Below, in pieces: positions 50,569 to 58,918 of a DNA stretch of 64,000 bases. How positions within the stretch are numbered: position 1 is the first letter of the stretch; each line of letters begins with the position of its first letter. Made by a program: the position numbers and the translations under genes. This DNA is from Companilactobacillus heilongjiangensis (GTDB lineage Bacteria > Bacillota > Bacilli > Lactobacillales > Lactobacillaceae), in contig NZ_CP012559.1 in the NCBI RefSeq assembly GCF_000831645.3, forward strand, positions 2,542,001 to 2,606,000. The letters are read 5' to 3'. Below the pieces are notes generated by a model. The model was not told the DNA's origin, made no database searches, and worked only from the letters and a program-made list of their open reading frames with translations.

Positions 50569-50583
50569 ATCTGTTCATAAAAT

Positions 50584-51897
50584 ATGAATAGATGGAAAAC
50601 ATCTTTAACTGAACGAATCAGTTATGGATTAAGCGATGCGGCAGACAATCTAGTCTTCCAAATGATGACTACTTATCTGCTTTTTTTCTACACTGACGTT
50701 TTCGGACTGACCGCTAATGAAGTGGCAATTCTCTTCGTTGTAGCCCGTACAGCTGACGTTTTTGAAAGTTTACTTATTGGAGTTATGATCGACAACACTC
50801 ACTCTAAATGGGGTAAAAGTCGACCATTTTTCTTGTGGTATTCATTCCCTTACGTTATCTTCGCTATCCTAACTTTCGTTACTCCTAATTTCCTACCACA
50901 CTCCGGGAAATTAATCTGGGCCTACGTCACTTACTTGGGTCTAGGCTTCTTCTACACTGCAGTTAACTTACCAATCACATCAATCTTGCCAACTATGACT
51001 GACAACGAGCAGGAAACCACCCTATTAGGCGTTATCAGACAGTTCTTCGGTAGCTCTGTCCAAATTATCGTGGCAGTCTTTACCATCCCTCTAGTAAGCT
51101 TATTTGGTAAGGGTGATCAACAAAAAGGTTTCTTAGGAACGATTATTCTCTTCGGATTCATTTCACTATTTTTGATTCTTAATACTTTCTTCCATGTTCG
51201 TGAACGTTATACGAATAAAGAAATCAGTCATCAGCCGCTTTCTTCCGTTTGGAAAATGTTACGGGCAAATAAACCTTGGATCGTTATTTCCATTGTTATC
51301 TTCCTGTATTGGCTCACCACTTCTATTAAGAATCAGACAACTATCTACTATTTCAAATATATTATTCACAATGAAGCACTCGTTTCACTAGCAAATAGTT
51401 TCACGCTGACGGCTTTAATCGGTGTGGTCGCAATCTATTTTGTTTCCGCTAAACTTGGTAAAAAGAATACGATGCTACTAGGCATTATCGTTGCTTTTAT
51501 TGGCCAATTAATCATCACCTTCGCAGCTTATACAGAAAACTTACCTATTCTATTTACTGGTATCTTTATCAACTGTATCGGTGGCGGATTTATCATTGGA
51601 CTCGTTTCCATCATGATTGCGGACACGATTCGCTACGGTACTGCCATGGGTATTCAAGCTGAAGGTGTCCTTGCTTCAACCGACGACTTCGGCGTTAACT
51701 TAGGACTGGGATTAGGTGGTTTAATTACCGCTGAATCTCTCCAAATATCCGGCTATGTTTCGAATAAAACTCAGACAGCACAAACTATTGCCGCTATTAA
51801 TTTAAATTACGCATTAATTCCTTTAGTTTTATACGTCATCATGTTTTTAATTCTTTTGGGATATAATGAGACTAAGATTCAACAAGCCATTTCTTAA
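50584..51897 (+). CDS. GPH-family sugar:cation symporter
   Basis: A 437-residue, 12-helix protein. The N-terminal ERISYGLSDAADNLVFQMM and the loop IDNTHSKWGKSRPFFLW are the glycoside-pentoside-hexuronide (MelB/XylP) signature. It imports a glycoside or pentoside with Na+ or H+. No C-terminal IIA-like domain, unlike LacS. It starts 15 bases after the YagU gene and ends 12 bases before rarA. The adjacent RpiA-like gene on the other strand hints at pentose use, weakly. Confidence 0.87.
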   Translation: MNRWKTSLTERISYGLSDAADNLVFQMMTTYLLFFYTDVFGLTANEVAILFVVARTADVFESLLIGVMIDNTHSKWGKSRPFFLWYSFPYVIFAILTFVTPNFLPHSGKLIWAYVTYLGLGFFYTAVNLPITSILPTMTDNEQETTLLGVIRQFFGSSVQIIVAVFTIPLVSLFGKGDQQKGFLGTIILFGFISLFLILNTFFHVRERYTNKEISHQPLSSVWKMLRANKPWIVISIVIFLYWLTTSIKNQTTIYYFKYIIHNEALVSLANSFTLTALIGVVAIYFVSAKLGKKNTMLLGIIVAFIGQLIITFAAYTENLPILFTGIFINCIGGGFIIGLVSIMIADTIRYGTAMGIQAEGVLASTDDFGVNLGLGLGGLITAESLQISGYVSNKTQTAQTIAAINLNYALIPLVLYVIMFLILLGYNETKIQQAIS

Positions 51898-51909
51898 AGA
51901 AGGTTAAAA

Positions 51910-53241
51910 ATGCAACAAGAATCACTTTTCGCAAGTCAAAATAAAGACGACAATTCACCTCTAGCCAATCGGGTTCGTCCCAAAACGCTAGAGGATTTTG
52001 TCGGTCAGCAACATTTAATCGGTGACAATAAAATTCTCCGTGACATCATTGATCAGGATAATATCCCCTCATTAATTTTTTGGGGACCTCCCGGGGTTGG
52101 TAAAACTACTCTCGCAGAAATTATTGCCAAGAAAACTGAAGCCAATTTCATCACCTTTAGTGCTGTCACTAGCGGTATCAATGATATTAAAAAAGTCATG
52201 AAAGAAGCTGAAATGAATCGTGAAATGGGACAAAAGACAATTGTCTTCATTGATGAAATCCATCGGTTCAATAAAGCCCAACAGGACGCTTTTTTGCCAT
52301 TCGTTGAAAAAGGCAGCATCACCTTAATTGGAGCAACTACAGAGAATCCATCATTTGAAATCAATTCCGCTCTGTTATCACGTTGTAAAGTCTTTGTACT
52401 CAAATCTTTAACCACTGCCGACTTAGTCCAGTTACTACAAAATACGTTAAAGAATCCCAAAGTCTTTCCAAAATTAAAAGTTGAACTCGATTCCGATACT
52501 TTGGAATTAATCGCTGCTTATGCCAATGGTGATGCTCGAGTAGCCTTGAATACGCTAGAAATGGCCGTTATCAACTCTGAAACCAAGGACAAAGTTGCTT
52601 CAGTTAAAGCTGACGACGTCCGCCAATTGTTGAATACTAAGTCGCTTCGTTACGATAAAAATGGTGAAGAACATTACAACATCATCTCGGCTTTACACAA
52701 ATCCATGCGTAACAGTGATACCGATTCAGCTATCTATTGGGTTATGCGTATGCTCGATGGCGGTGAAGATCCACTCTATATCGCCCGTCGGCTAGTCAGA
52801 TTTGCCAGTGAAGACATCGGTTTGGCAGACACTAACGCTTTAAACGTGGCCATCAATGCCTTCCAAGCTTGCCAATTCCTAGGAATGCCTGAATGTAACG
52901 TTCATTTGGTAGAAACTGTGATCTATTTATCAGTCGCACCTAAATCAAATGCCGTTTATAAATCAGTTTTAGCCGCTGAAAAAGATATTAAGAAATATGG
53001 TAACTTGCCAGTTCCATTGCAGATTAGAAATGTACCAACTAAGCTAATGAAGAATCTCGGTTATGGTAAAGATTATGAATTAGCCCACAACTATCAAGAC
53101 AAATTAACAACCATGCAAACTGTTCCTGATGAAATCAAGGATAGTCAATATTACCACCCTACCGAACAAGGTAAGGAGCGACTATTCAAGCAACGTTTGG
53201 AATATGTCAAACAATGGCACCAAGAACACGATGATAAATAA
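51910..53241 (+). CDS. rarA: Replication-associated recombination protein A
   Basis: A 443-residue AAA+ clamp-loader-like ATPase: N-terminal PLANRVRPKTLEDFVGQQHL, Walker A GPPGVGKTTL, Walker B FIDEIHRFNKAQQDAFLP, sensor 1 GATTENPSFE, and the C-terminal MgsA domain with SIYW/AIYWVMRMLDGGEDPLYIARR. It acts at stalled replication forks. AAGAAGG precedes the ATG. Length is as usual. Confidence 0.94.
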   Translation: MQQESLFASQNKDDNSPLANRVRPKTLEDFVGQQHLIGDNKILRDIIDQDNIPSLIFWGPPGVGKTTLAEIIAKKTEANFITFSAVTSGINDIKKVMKEAEMNREMGQKTIVFIDEIHRFNKAQQDAFLPFVEKGSITLIGATTENPSFEINSALLSRCKVFVLKSLTTADLVQLLQNTLKNPKVFPKLKVELDSDTLELIAAYANGDARVALNTLEMAVINSETKDKVASVKADDVRQLLNTKSLRYDKNGEEHYNIISALHKSMRNSDTDSAIYWVMRMLDGGEDPLYIARRLVRFASEDIGLADTNALNVAINAFQACQFLGMPECNVHLVETVIYLSVAPKSNAVYKSVLAAEKDIKKYGNLPVPLQIRNVPTKLMKNLGYGKDYELAHNYQDKLTTMQTVPDEIKDSQYYHPTEQGKERLFKQRLEYVKQWHQEHDDK

Positions 53242-53243
53242 CA

Positions 53244-53291
53244 AAAAACGACCAAGTAATCAAATTTACAGATTACTTGGTCGTTTTTTGT
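53244..53291. terminator. Bidirectional terminator rarA / rpiA
   Basis: AAAAAACGACCAAGTAATC / GATTACTTGGTCGTTTTTT with a nine-base loop between the converging genes. Confidence 0.9.
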
Positions 53292-53296
53292 TCAAA

Positions 53297-53956
53297 TTAT
53301 AAATCTTCTTTTTTAATATGTTTTACATTATCGCCGCTTGCTAAAAGAGCATCAGTCACAACATCTTTAAAATATGATGTTCCCAAAACTCCTGCCATTA
53401 CTGCTAATTTACTATTAATCGAGTCAATTTCGGACCAATCTTTAAAATGACAGTCAACTAAGCCATTGCCATTAGGTGTTCGTACCATTCCAGCCATATC
53501 TTGAGATTGACGAACTTCTGCTTCTCCACCCAACTGAGAAACTGTATCTATAACTTGTGGGATAGCCATTTCTAGCACTTCCAACGTCAATTGCACATCA
53601 GGATTCAATGCTTCAGCAAATCGCTCCTGTGGCGCCATAATAACGTATCGGTCAGCCAAATTAGCATATAAGCGTTCCAAAGTATGGATGCCACCGCCAC
53701 TTTTCAAAACATTCAGGTTTTGGTCGATACTATCGCAACCGTCAAAGGCTAAATCAAATTTCGTTACTTGTTCCAAAGGTACAACCGGAATATTCAATTC
53801 CAGACAAAGCTTTCGAGTTTGTTCTGAAGGACTAGCCACTTTAATTGTTGATGCATCCAAAGCGTGAATCAAGCGTCCTACCGTGCGACCGCCACCAAAA
53901 CTAACAGTCATACCAGGCTTGATCATTGTTAAAGCCGATTCGATTAATTTTTCCAT
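53297..53956 (-). CDS. rpiA: Ribose-5-phosphate isomerase A-like protein
   Basis: A 219-residue protein. The phosphate loop is VSFGGGRTVGRLI (GxGSTA in typical RpiA), the active-site segment FDGCDSID keeps both aspartates where FDGADE is usual, and LKSGGGIHTLE keeps the catalytic Lys and Glu of the KGGGG...E motif. It should interconvert ribose-5-P and ribulose-5-P, but several motif residues deviate, so it may be a divergent paralog. Start at 53956 with GAGGA upstream. A GPH sugar symporter lies nearby on the opposite strand. Confidence 0.83.
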   Translation of the reverse strand: MEKLIESALTMIKPGMTVSFGGGRTVGRLIHALDASTIKVASPSEQTRKLCLELNIPVVPLEQVTKFDLAFDGCDSIDQNLNVLKSGGGIHTLERLYANLADRYVIMAPQERFAEALNPDVQLTLEVLEMAIPQVIDTVSQLGGEAEVRQSQDMAGMVRTPNGNGLVDCHFKDWSEIDSINSKLAVMAGVLGTSYFKDVVTDALLASGDNVKHIKKEDL

Positions 53957-54029
53957 GTTTACATCCTCGTAAGAAATATATTTTGCATGCATTTAATTCA
54001 ACACTTATTCTATCAAAAATTCTGCAGCA

Positions 54030-54052
54030 AAAAAGCCTGCTAATAAGCAGGC
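54030..54052 (-). terminator. Terminator of C-loop RNA unit D
   Basis: Minus strand: GCCTGC / GCAGGC around TTATTA, then TTTTTT. The T-run exists only in the minus direction, which fixes the direction of this RNA family. Confidence 0.8.
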
Positions 54053-54345
54053 CATCATGATATTCAATAGTAGGATAAATATCAACTTCTTTCTTTTGAA
54101 GATTAACTACGGGGGAATAGTAATCTTGAATTTAACTTCTTTATCTATTAGGGGGAGATATCTGAAGTTTAAGTTTATTTATAGGAGATTAAATTTTTAT
54201 TCGTATATATATGTTTTAAGGGGGTTATTTCTATTCATTAATTGTTTTCAATAATTGTTTTTTAAAGGGTTTGTTCTATTTGAAGCTTTATCTAATCATC
54301 CGTTCACCTCTTCCTCTATTTGACTATGTTTAAATAATAACGTTT
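54030..54345 (-). ncRNA. C-rich-loop RNA family, unit D
   Basis: Minus strand: ACGTTATTATTTAAACATAG start, AGAGGTGA, a three-codon ORF, then hairpins with CCCCC loops (ATCT/AGAT around 54143-54159; GATTACTA/TAGTTAATC at 54101-54125), then its own terminator. Corresponding blocks are alignable with unit B/C, including TGAATAGAAATAACCCC. Confidence 0.6.
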
Positions 54346-54394
54346 AAATACGAATAAATTTATAACAAAATATGAAGAATTGGTGAATTATTTT

Positions 54395-54571
54395 CCGTCT
54401 CCAGAGCTAAGAAGTATTCATCTGCTATGCGGACCGGGCCGAGCCAAGGTCTCGTCCCTCGGTTTGAAGGCTTTCCAAAGACCGGAAAGTCTCCAAACTC
54501 GCCCGGTGGTGTAAGAGCTAAAGCTCTAACGCCACACCCACAGCGGGTGAATACTTCTTAGCTCTTCCGTC
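54395..54571 (-). repeat. Cloverleaf repeat copy 22, reverse (pairs with copy 23)
   Basis: Outer arms GAGCTAAGAAGTATTCATC / GGTGAATACTTCTTAGCTC. The first hairpin is GTAAGAGC / GCTCTAAC. Confidence 0.93.
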
Positions 54572-54736
54572 TCTTTTGTTACTGCAGTGGATATGAAATA
54601 GTCTGTATATCTTATCAAATTGATTAAATCCTCTGATCTTCCTAGCTTTTATAGGAATTCAAAGATATATAGAAACACCTCTAAATTCCATCATATATAT
54701 CGAAGAAAATAGAAGAGCAAAATTCTTTTTAAAACC

Positions 54737-54922
54737 CTAGCTTCCGGTTTCCAGTTATGGAGGCTGCTGTGGAAGTGGAGTTAGGACGAGCGTTCTTCTC
54801 GTTCTTACTCCACAGGACGACTTTTGAGACGCGGTTTTCGGCTCAAAATCGAGGGTCGAGACCGCACTTCGGCTCGAGCCGGTCCCATAGCTGAACTCCA
54901 TAACTGGAAACCGGAAGTGGCA
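54737..54922 (+). repeat. Cloverleaf repeat copy 23, forward
   Basis: Outer arms CTTCCGGTTTCCAGTTATGG / CCATAACTGGAAACCGGAAG. The first hairpin is lengthened, GTTAGGACGAG / CTCGTTCTTAC. The right end GGCATCCTTCAATA has the extended form. Confidence 0.93.
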
Positions 54923-54937
54923 TCCTTCAATAACATA

Positions 54938-54973
54938 CAAAAAAAGGACTGCCCTTTCTTTCGGACAGTCCAA
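54938..54973 (-). terminator. Terminator of the NlpC/P60 gene
   Basis: Minus strand: GGACTGTCC / GGGCAGTCC stem followed by TTTTTTT. Confidence 0.85.
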
Positions 54974-55001
54974 CGTGAATGATTTTAATTTTGAATGTGT
55001 A

Positions 55002-55715
55002 TTATAGAACTTTAACAGCGAATGAAGGCATGAAGTAGCCTGAGATTGTTGAAATCTTAACTGATTCGCCTGGTTGTGGTGCGGCGATGTATTGGTTGTT
55101 ACCTAAGTAGATACCTACGTGGTAAGTTGAACCTTTGCCACCCCAGAATAATAGATCTCCAGCTGATGCTTGAGAAACTGCTTCTTGTGTACCGGCACTT
55201 TCTTGAGCTACTGTATATGAACCAATGCTCTTACCAGTTGCTTGTTGGTATACGTATGATGTGAAACCTGAACAGTCGAAACCTGAAGGTGTCTTACCAC
55301 CCCATACATATGGTGTACCGATATATTTCTTAGCAGTATTTACAACACTGTCAGAAGTTGAAGCTTTGTCTGATGATGAAGCTGATTCTGTAACAGCAGC
55401 CATATCAGTAACGTCACTAGCGTTAACCCATTCACTTGCGCCTACTAGGTACCATGTGTTTCCTTGATCGTCTTTAACAGCTTGACCAACGGCCCAGGCT
55501 GTATTAGCTTGCAATGCACGGCCAGAACTCTTGCCATTTGATGATGGTGTTGTGTAAAGTGCTGACATTGTCTTTGTACGTACAGCAGAAGGTGCATCAG
55601 ATAGAACTTGTGAAGCAGCCTTTGTTGTAGAAGCATTTGATAGGCCTAAACCTGTAACTGCTAAAGCGGCAGCAGCTGTAAATGAAATAAGACTCTTTTT
55701 AACGTTAGTATTCAA
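55002..55715 (-). CDS. Secreted NlpC/P60 endopeptidase
   Basis: A 237-residue secreted peptidoglycan hydrolase. Signal peptide MNTNVKKSLISF... with cleavage near AAS; a middle SH3-like segment (ALYTTPSSNGKSSGRALQ, NTWYLVGASEWV); a linker rich in Ser/Ala; and the NlpC/P60 domain with catalytic Cys in GFDCSGFTSYVY and His in YHVGIYLG. It cuts D-Glu-diamino acid bonds in stem peptides. I chose the TTG at 55715: GGGGGAT stands seven bases upstream and the signal peptide starts there. A longer frame from a TTG at 55790 adds a lysine-rich stretch without a ribosome site. Confidence 0.85.
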   Translation of the reverse strand: MNTNVKKSLISFTAAAALAVTGLGLSNASTTKAASQVLSDAPSAVRTKTMSALYTTPSSNGKSSGRALQANTAWAVGQAVKDDQGNTWYLVGASEWVNASDVTDMAAVTESASSSDKASTSDSVVNTAKKYIGTPYVWGGKTPSGFDCSGFTSYVYQQATGKSIGSYTVAQESAGTQEAVSQASAGDLLFWGGKGSTYHVGIYLGNNQYIAAPQPGESVKISTISGYFMPSFAVKVL

Positions 55716-55868
55716 AATTGAAATCCCCCGTAATGGTTTGTTTTTTTTATTTTTTAAGTTTTTCTTAATTATTAATTTCTTATCACTCAACGTTGACTAT
55801 AATACGCTCTGAATATTGCAGAAATGTTACAGCAATTGTATAAGAATGTTACACTTTGTTGTTCACAA

Positions 55869-55917
55869 AGTAATAAAGCTGTAACCACATACATATCAGT
55901 GGTTACAGCTTTATTGT
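55869..55917. terminator. Long hairpin after the kinase-like gene
   Basis: AATAAAGCTGTAACCAC / GTGGTTACAGCTTTATT with a ten-base loop, bordered by TTCACAA / TTGTGAA. Probably the terminator of the minus-strand gene at 55929. Confidence 0.7.
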
Positions 55918-55928
55918 GAAAAACTCAT

Positions 55929-56486
55929 TTACTTGATTTTTTCGATATTCAGTATTTTGTTAACGCTTTCCTTAGTTATTTCTATGTTATTATTAGTAAT
56001 TTTATAACATTTACCCCTTAATTCACTCGGAATATTCAAATCTCGATGGAATTCGTCACTATTAATTCGCGCCTTTAATCGATTAATATCATCCCCGCGA
56101 CCAGCCAAACGTTTCGTCACAGTATCCAAATCTACTTCAAGAAAAATGACGACTGCCTGATTGCCATACTTCTCTTTATAGGAAATTGCACCTTTAGTAT
56201 CGACCACAATACTGGCCGCATCATACTTTTCCCAAGTTTTATTGAGACTTTCTTCAGAAGATCCATACCAATTGCCACTAAATTCGACTCTTTCGAGATA
56301 ATGATTCTTCAAAAAGCTATCTTTCGTCTCAAAATGATAGTCTATGCCGTCTTTTTCGCCCACACGTGGTAATCTAGTAGTATGAGTTATGACACTCGGT
56401 ATATGATAGGTATCTTGCAAATATTTACTAATTGTTGTTTTCCCAGTTCCACTTGCTCCAGTGATAACAATAATTTTTTTATCCAT
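55929..56486 (-). CDS. Guanylate kinase-like P-loop kinase
   Basis: A 185-residue protein: Walker A GASGTGKTT (residues 10-18), the GMP-binding-type segment THTTRLPRVGEKDGIDYHF (about 34-52), EFSGNWYG, and a lid region with KRLAGRGDD. The guanylate kinase fold is clear. A separate housekeeping Gmk (usually about 205 residues) is expected elsewhere, so this short form may act on another nucleotide. Monocistronic. Confidence 0.8.
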   Translation of the reverse strand: MDKKIIVITGASGTGKTTISKYLQDTYHIPSVITHTTRLPRVGEKDGIDYHFETKDSFLKNHYLERVEFSGNWYGSSEESLNKTWEKYDAASIVVDTKGAISYKEKYGNQAVVIFLEVDLDTVTKRLAGRGDDINRLKARINSDEFHRDLNIPSELRGKCYKITNNNIEITKESVNKILNIEKIK

Positions 56487-56569
56487 TATAGGACTCCTAT
56501 GTTTGAAATATTTCTTCTACTATATTATTATACTAGTCTGTTAAGTAATTAATCCGAGGAGAATTAGAT

Positions 56570-56779
56570 ATGAAAATAGAAGACTTAAAAGTTGGCACTG
56601 TTTACGATTGCTCCGTTGATGAAGATATGGATTACCCATTCCAAGGAAAAGTTGAGAAAGTTTACGAGCACTCAGCTTTGATGGAGATTGTTAAGAATGA
56701 TCCTAAGGACAATACTAATAAAACGGAATTAAATAACAAGATTGTTGTAAGTATCAAGAAAATCAAAAAAGCTAAATAA
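56570..56779 (+). CDS. DUF2187-like small protein
   Basis: A 69-residue acidic/basic protein with KVGTVYDCSV and GKVEKVYEHSALMEIV, a small beta-barrel (KOW-like) pattern, and a lysine-rich end. Such proteins are common single genes in lactobacilli; function unknown. GAGGAGAA precedes the ATG. A terminator (56791-56831) follows. Confidence 0.75.
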   Translation: MKIEDLKVGTVYDCSVDEDMDYPFQGKVEKVYEHSALMEIVKNDPKDNTNKTELNNKIVVSIKKIKKAK

Positions 56780-56790
56780 TTAATCTCATA

Positions 56791-56831
56791 AAAAGAAGCC
56801 GGTCATTAAGTTGATCAGCTTCTTTTTTTTA
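56791..56831. terminator. Terminator of the DUF2187-like gene
   Basis: AAAAAGAAGC / GCTTCTTTTT with a longer, weakly paired interior and a run of eight T. Confidence 0.75.
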
Positions 56832-56848
56832 CTCTTCGTTATATTAGT

Positions 56849-57033
56849 CTGCCGTTTCCAGAGCTGAGAGTATTCATCTGTTGCGCGGCACGGTCCGAGC
56901 CAAAGTGCGGTCTCGGGCCTCGGTTGAAGACTTTCCAAAAATCGGAAAGTCTCCAACACGTCCGGTGGTGTAATTGCTAAAGCAATAACGCCACTTTCGC
57001 TACGGATAAATACTCTCAGCTCTTCCAACTAAT
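56849..57033 (-). repeat. Cloverleaf repeat copy 24, reverse (pairs with copy 25)
   Basis: GCCGTTTCCAGAGCTGAGAG left end. The first hairpin is GTAATTGC / GCAATAAC, again a paired substitution. The 187 bp spacer is AT-rich with no gene seen. Confidence 0.93.
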
Positions 57034-57220
57034 TTAATTTTTTAATTTAAAAACATCCCTTAATTTGCGGCTAGATTTTTTTGATTATGGTTTAATTATT
57101 TACATCATTGATGTAATGAATAGAGAAGACAATTATCAGACTCTCTGAACCATCCGTATTCAATTAAATATCGAATAATCGGATTCCTACCTTCAATTAC
57201 ACATCAATAAACTAAAACCC

Positions 57221-57402
57221 TAGCCTCCGGTCGTCAGTGATTTTTGCCTGCCATGGAGGTGGCGTTATTGCTTTAGCAATTACACCACGGGACGAGCTTG
57301 GAGACTTGCGGTTTTTGCAAGTCCTCAAATCGAGGTTCGAGACCGCCCTTTGGCTCGGACCGGTCCCCATAGCGGCAAAAAATCACTGACGGCCGGGGCG
57401 GC
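57221..57402 (+). repeat. Cloverleaf repeat copy 25, forward
   Basis: Outer arms CGGTCGTCAGTGATTTTTG / AAAAAATCACTGACGGCCG. The first hairpin is GTTATTGC / GCAATTAC, the same change as in its partner copy 24. The right end is 16 bp from the next stop codon. Confidence 0.92.
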
Positions 57403-57417
57403 CGCCTTTACAAACAT

Positions 57418-58044
57418 CTATTTTTCAACATTAATAAATGAACGTGCAGGAACTCGTAATACTCGATATTCCATTGCATAACGGTTAGCTTTTAGACCTA
57501 AGCCGTTGATGAAGTTGTTCTTATACTTGGCACGAACGGTAATAACGTATGCGTCTTGATACTTACTATCGGCCTTCTTGATTTTCTTCATTGGCCAATC
57601 CAAATGCATGCCTGATACGGTGAATGGCAATGTTGCATCTGAGATTGTGGCATTTCGACTGGAAACTGTGAATGTCGAATTATTGATCCAATATTGGTAG
57701 ACATCTGTTGCGGTATTGGATTCTTTCTTATCGATCTTGACGTAATATCCTTGACCATCATTGGTTGTCTGCACAATCATCGGATCGTACTTATATGAAA
57801 CGGCGACTTCACTTTTATCAGTCAAATCAACTTTTGTAAACAAACTCGTGTACAACATACCACTGACAGCAAAAATAACGACCAGGATTTCAACAAAGTC
57901 CATCAAAATCGTTGCTCCAGTAATTTTTCCCTTTTTAACTACTAAAATTTTTAAATGGCGATTTCTAATATTAAATACTACAAAGATTAATAGCGCGATG
58001 ACAATAATCCATGCAATAATTCCCACAAAATTCCAAGAACTCAT
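57418..58044 (-). CDS. LVIS_2131-type membrane protein
   Basis: A 208-residue protein with two N-terminal helices (about 6-25 and 46-66) and an extracellular body of about 140 residues with a YW-rich strand pattern and a basic C-terminal region (NGLGLKANRYAMEYRVLRVP). Proteins of this layout occur widely in lactobacilli under the name LVIS_2131 family; function unknown. ATG at 58044 with GGGAGAAA upstream. Divergent from the nrd operon. Confidence 0.72.
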   Translation of the reverse strand: MSSWNFVGIIAWIIVIALLIFVVFNIRNRHLKILVVKKGKITGATILMDFVEILVVIFAVSGMLYTSLFTKVDLTDKSEVAVSYKYDPMIVQTTNDGQGYYVKIDKKESNTATDVYQYWINNSTFTVSSRNATISDATLPFTVSGMHLDWPMKKIKKADSKYQDAYVITVRAKYKNNFINGLGLKANRYAMEYRVLRVPARSFINVEK

Positions 58045-58208
58045 AGTTTTCTCCCAACTAAAATTGATTGTTTTACACACTTCATAACTCTATAATAGTC
58101 ATTACGCTAATTTTACCACGAATCGAAAAATTATTTGAAATTGAGATGCGAAACGCTAAAAAATGTGTGGGTACACACGTTTGCCGACTTTTTATAATGG
58201 TAGCATAA

Positions 58209-58257
58209 CCACGCTATATCGTGTGTTCACCGTTATGTCGAATACAATATATTGTGT
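58209..58257 (+). promoter_or_regulatory. Two NrdR boxes
   Basis: Box 1 CCACGCTATATCGTGT (58209-58224) and box 2 ATACAATATATTGTGT (58242-58257). Both match the ACACWATATATWGTGT-type palindrome, and their centres are 33 bp apart (three helical turns), the usual NrdR arrangement. Box 2 overlaps a -35 (TTGTGT 58252-58257) that is 17 bp from TATACT. Confidence 0.85.
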
Positions 58258-58280
58258 TTCGTATTTCAAATGATTATACT
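58252..58280 (+). promoter_or_regulatory. Promoter of nrdHIEF
   Basis: TTGTGT (58252-58257), 17 bases, TATACT (58275-58280), overlapping NrdR box 2. A second -10-like TATAAT (58193-58198) lies upstream with a weak -35. Confidence 0.6.
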
Positions 58281-58313
58281 AATTGAGAATAGCACTTGAG
58301 AGGAAGTAATAAC

Positions 58314-58544
58314 ATGAACAACACAATCGTATATAGTAAAAATAACTGCATGCAATGCAAAATGACTAAGAGATATCTTAAAGAACACAACGTTCCTTTT
58401 GAAGAAAGAAACATCAATCAAGACCCTGAATTTTTAGCCACTCTTAAACAACAGGGATTCCAAAGTGTTCCTGTCGTAATGAACTCAGCTATGGACCCAA
58501 TCGTCGGTTTCCGTCCAGATAGCCTAAAGGAGCTCGTGGACTAA
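58314..58544 (+). CDS. nrdH: Glutaredoxin-like NrdH
   Basis: A 76-residue redoxin with active site CMQCKMTKRYL (CxxC at residues 12-15), FEERNINQDPE and the late FQSVPVV cis-Pro region. It donates electrons to class Ib ribonucleotide reductase. ATG at 58314 with GAGGAAG upstream; a TTG further up is not used in my view. Overlaps nrdI by one base. Confidence 0.93.
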   Translation: MNNTIVYSKNNCMQCKMTKRYLKEHNVPFEERNINQDPEFLATLKQQGFQSVPVVMNSAMDPIVGFRPDSLKELVD

Positions 58545-58918
58545 TGAAAGAGCTAGCTTATTATTCAATTACAGGTCAAACAAAGCGTTTTGTTAATAAG
58601 CTGGGAATAGATGGATATGAAATTACCGATGCCGATCCGTTTTATCAAATGGGTCGGCCATTTATTCTTATTGTGCCTGCTTATGACGACGATATGATGG
58701 ACCCTGTAATCGATTTTCTCCAATATGAAGACAATGCCAAGAACTGTGTCGGTGTCGCCGGTGGTGGCAATCGTAACTTCAATACGCTCTACAATCATAC
58801 GGCTAAGGATATCGCCGCTGGTTTAAATGTGCCCGTTGTCTTCCAATTTGAATTCAATGGTACCCAAAAAGATGTCGAAAACTTTCAGAAAGTAGTGAAT
58901 GAAATTGGGATTAAATAA
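58544..58918 (+). CDS. nrdI: Ribonucleotide reductase flavodoxin NrdI
   Basis: A 124-residue flavodoxin-like protein with YYSITGQTKRFVNKL (FMN phosphate loop), ILIVPAYDDD and GVAGGGNRNFNTLYNH. NrdI supplies the oxidant that assembles the dimanganese-tyrosyl cofactor of NrdF. Overlaps both nrdH and nrdE. Confidence 0.94.
   Translation: MKELAYYSITGQTKRFVNKLGIDGYEITDADPFYQMGRPFILIVPAYDDDMMDPVIDFLQYEDNAKNCVGVAGGGNRNFNTLYNHTAKDIAAGLNVPVVFQFEFNGTQKDVENFQKVVNEIGIK

Noticed and set aside
55716-55790. Upstream start of the NlpC/P60 protein
   Set aside because: It would place a lysine-rich stretch before the signal peptide and has no ribosome site. The TTG at 55715 has GGGGGAT at the right distance.
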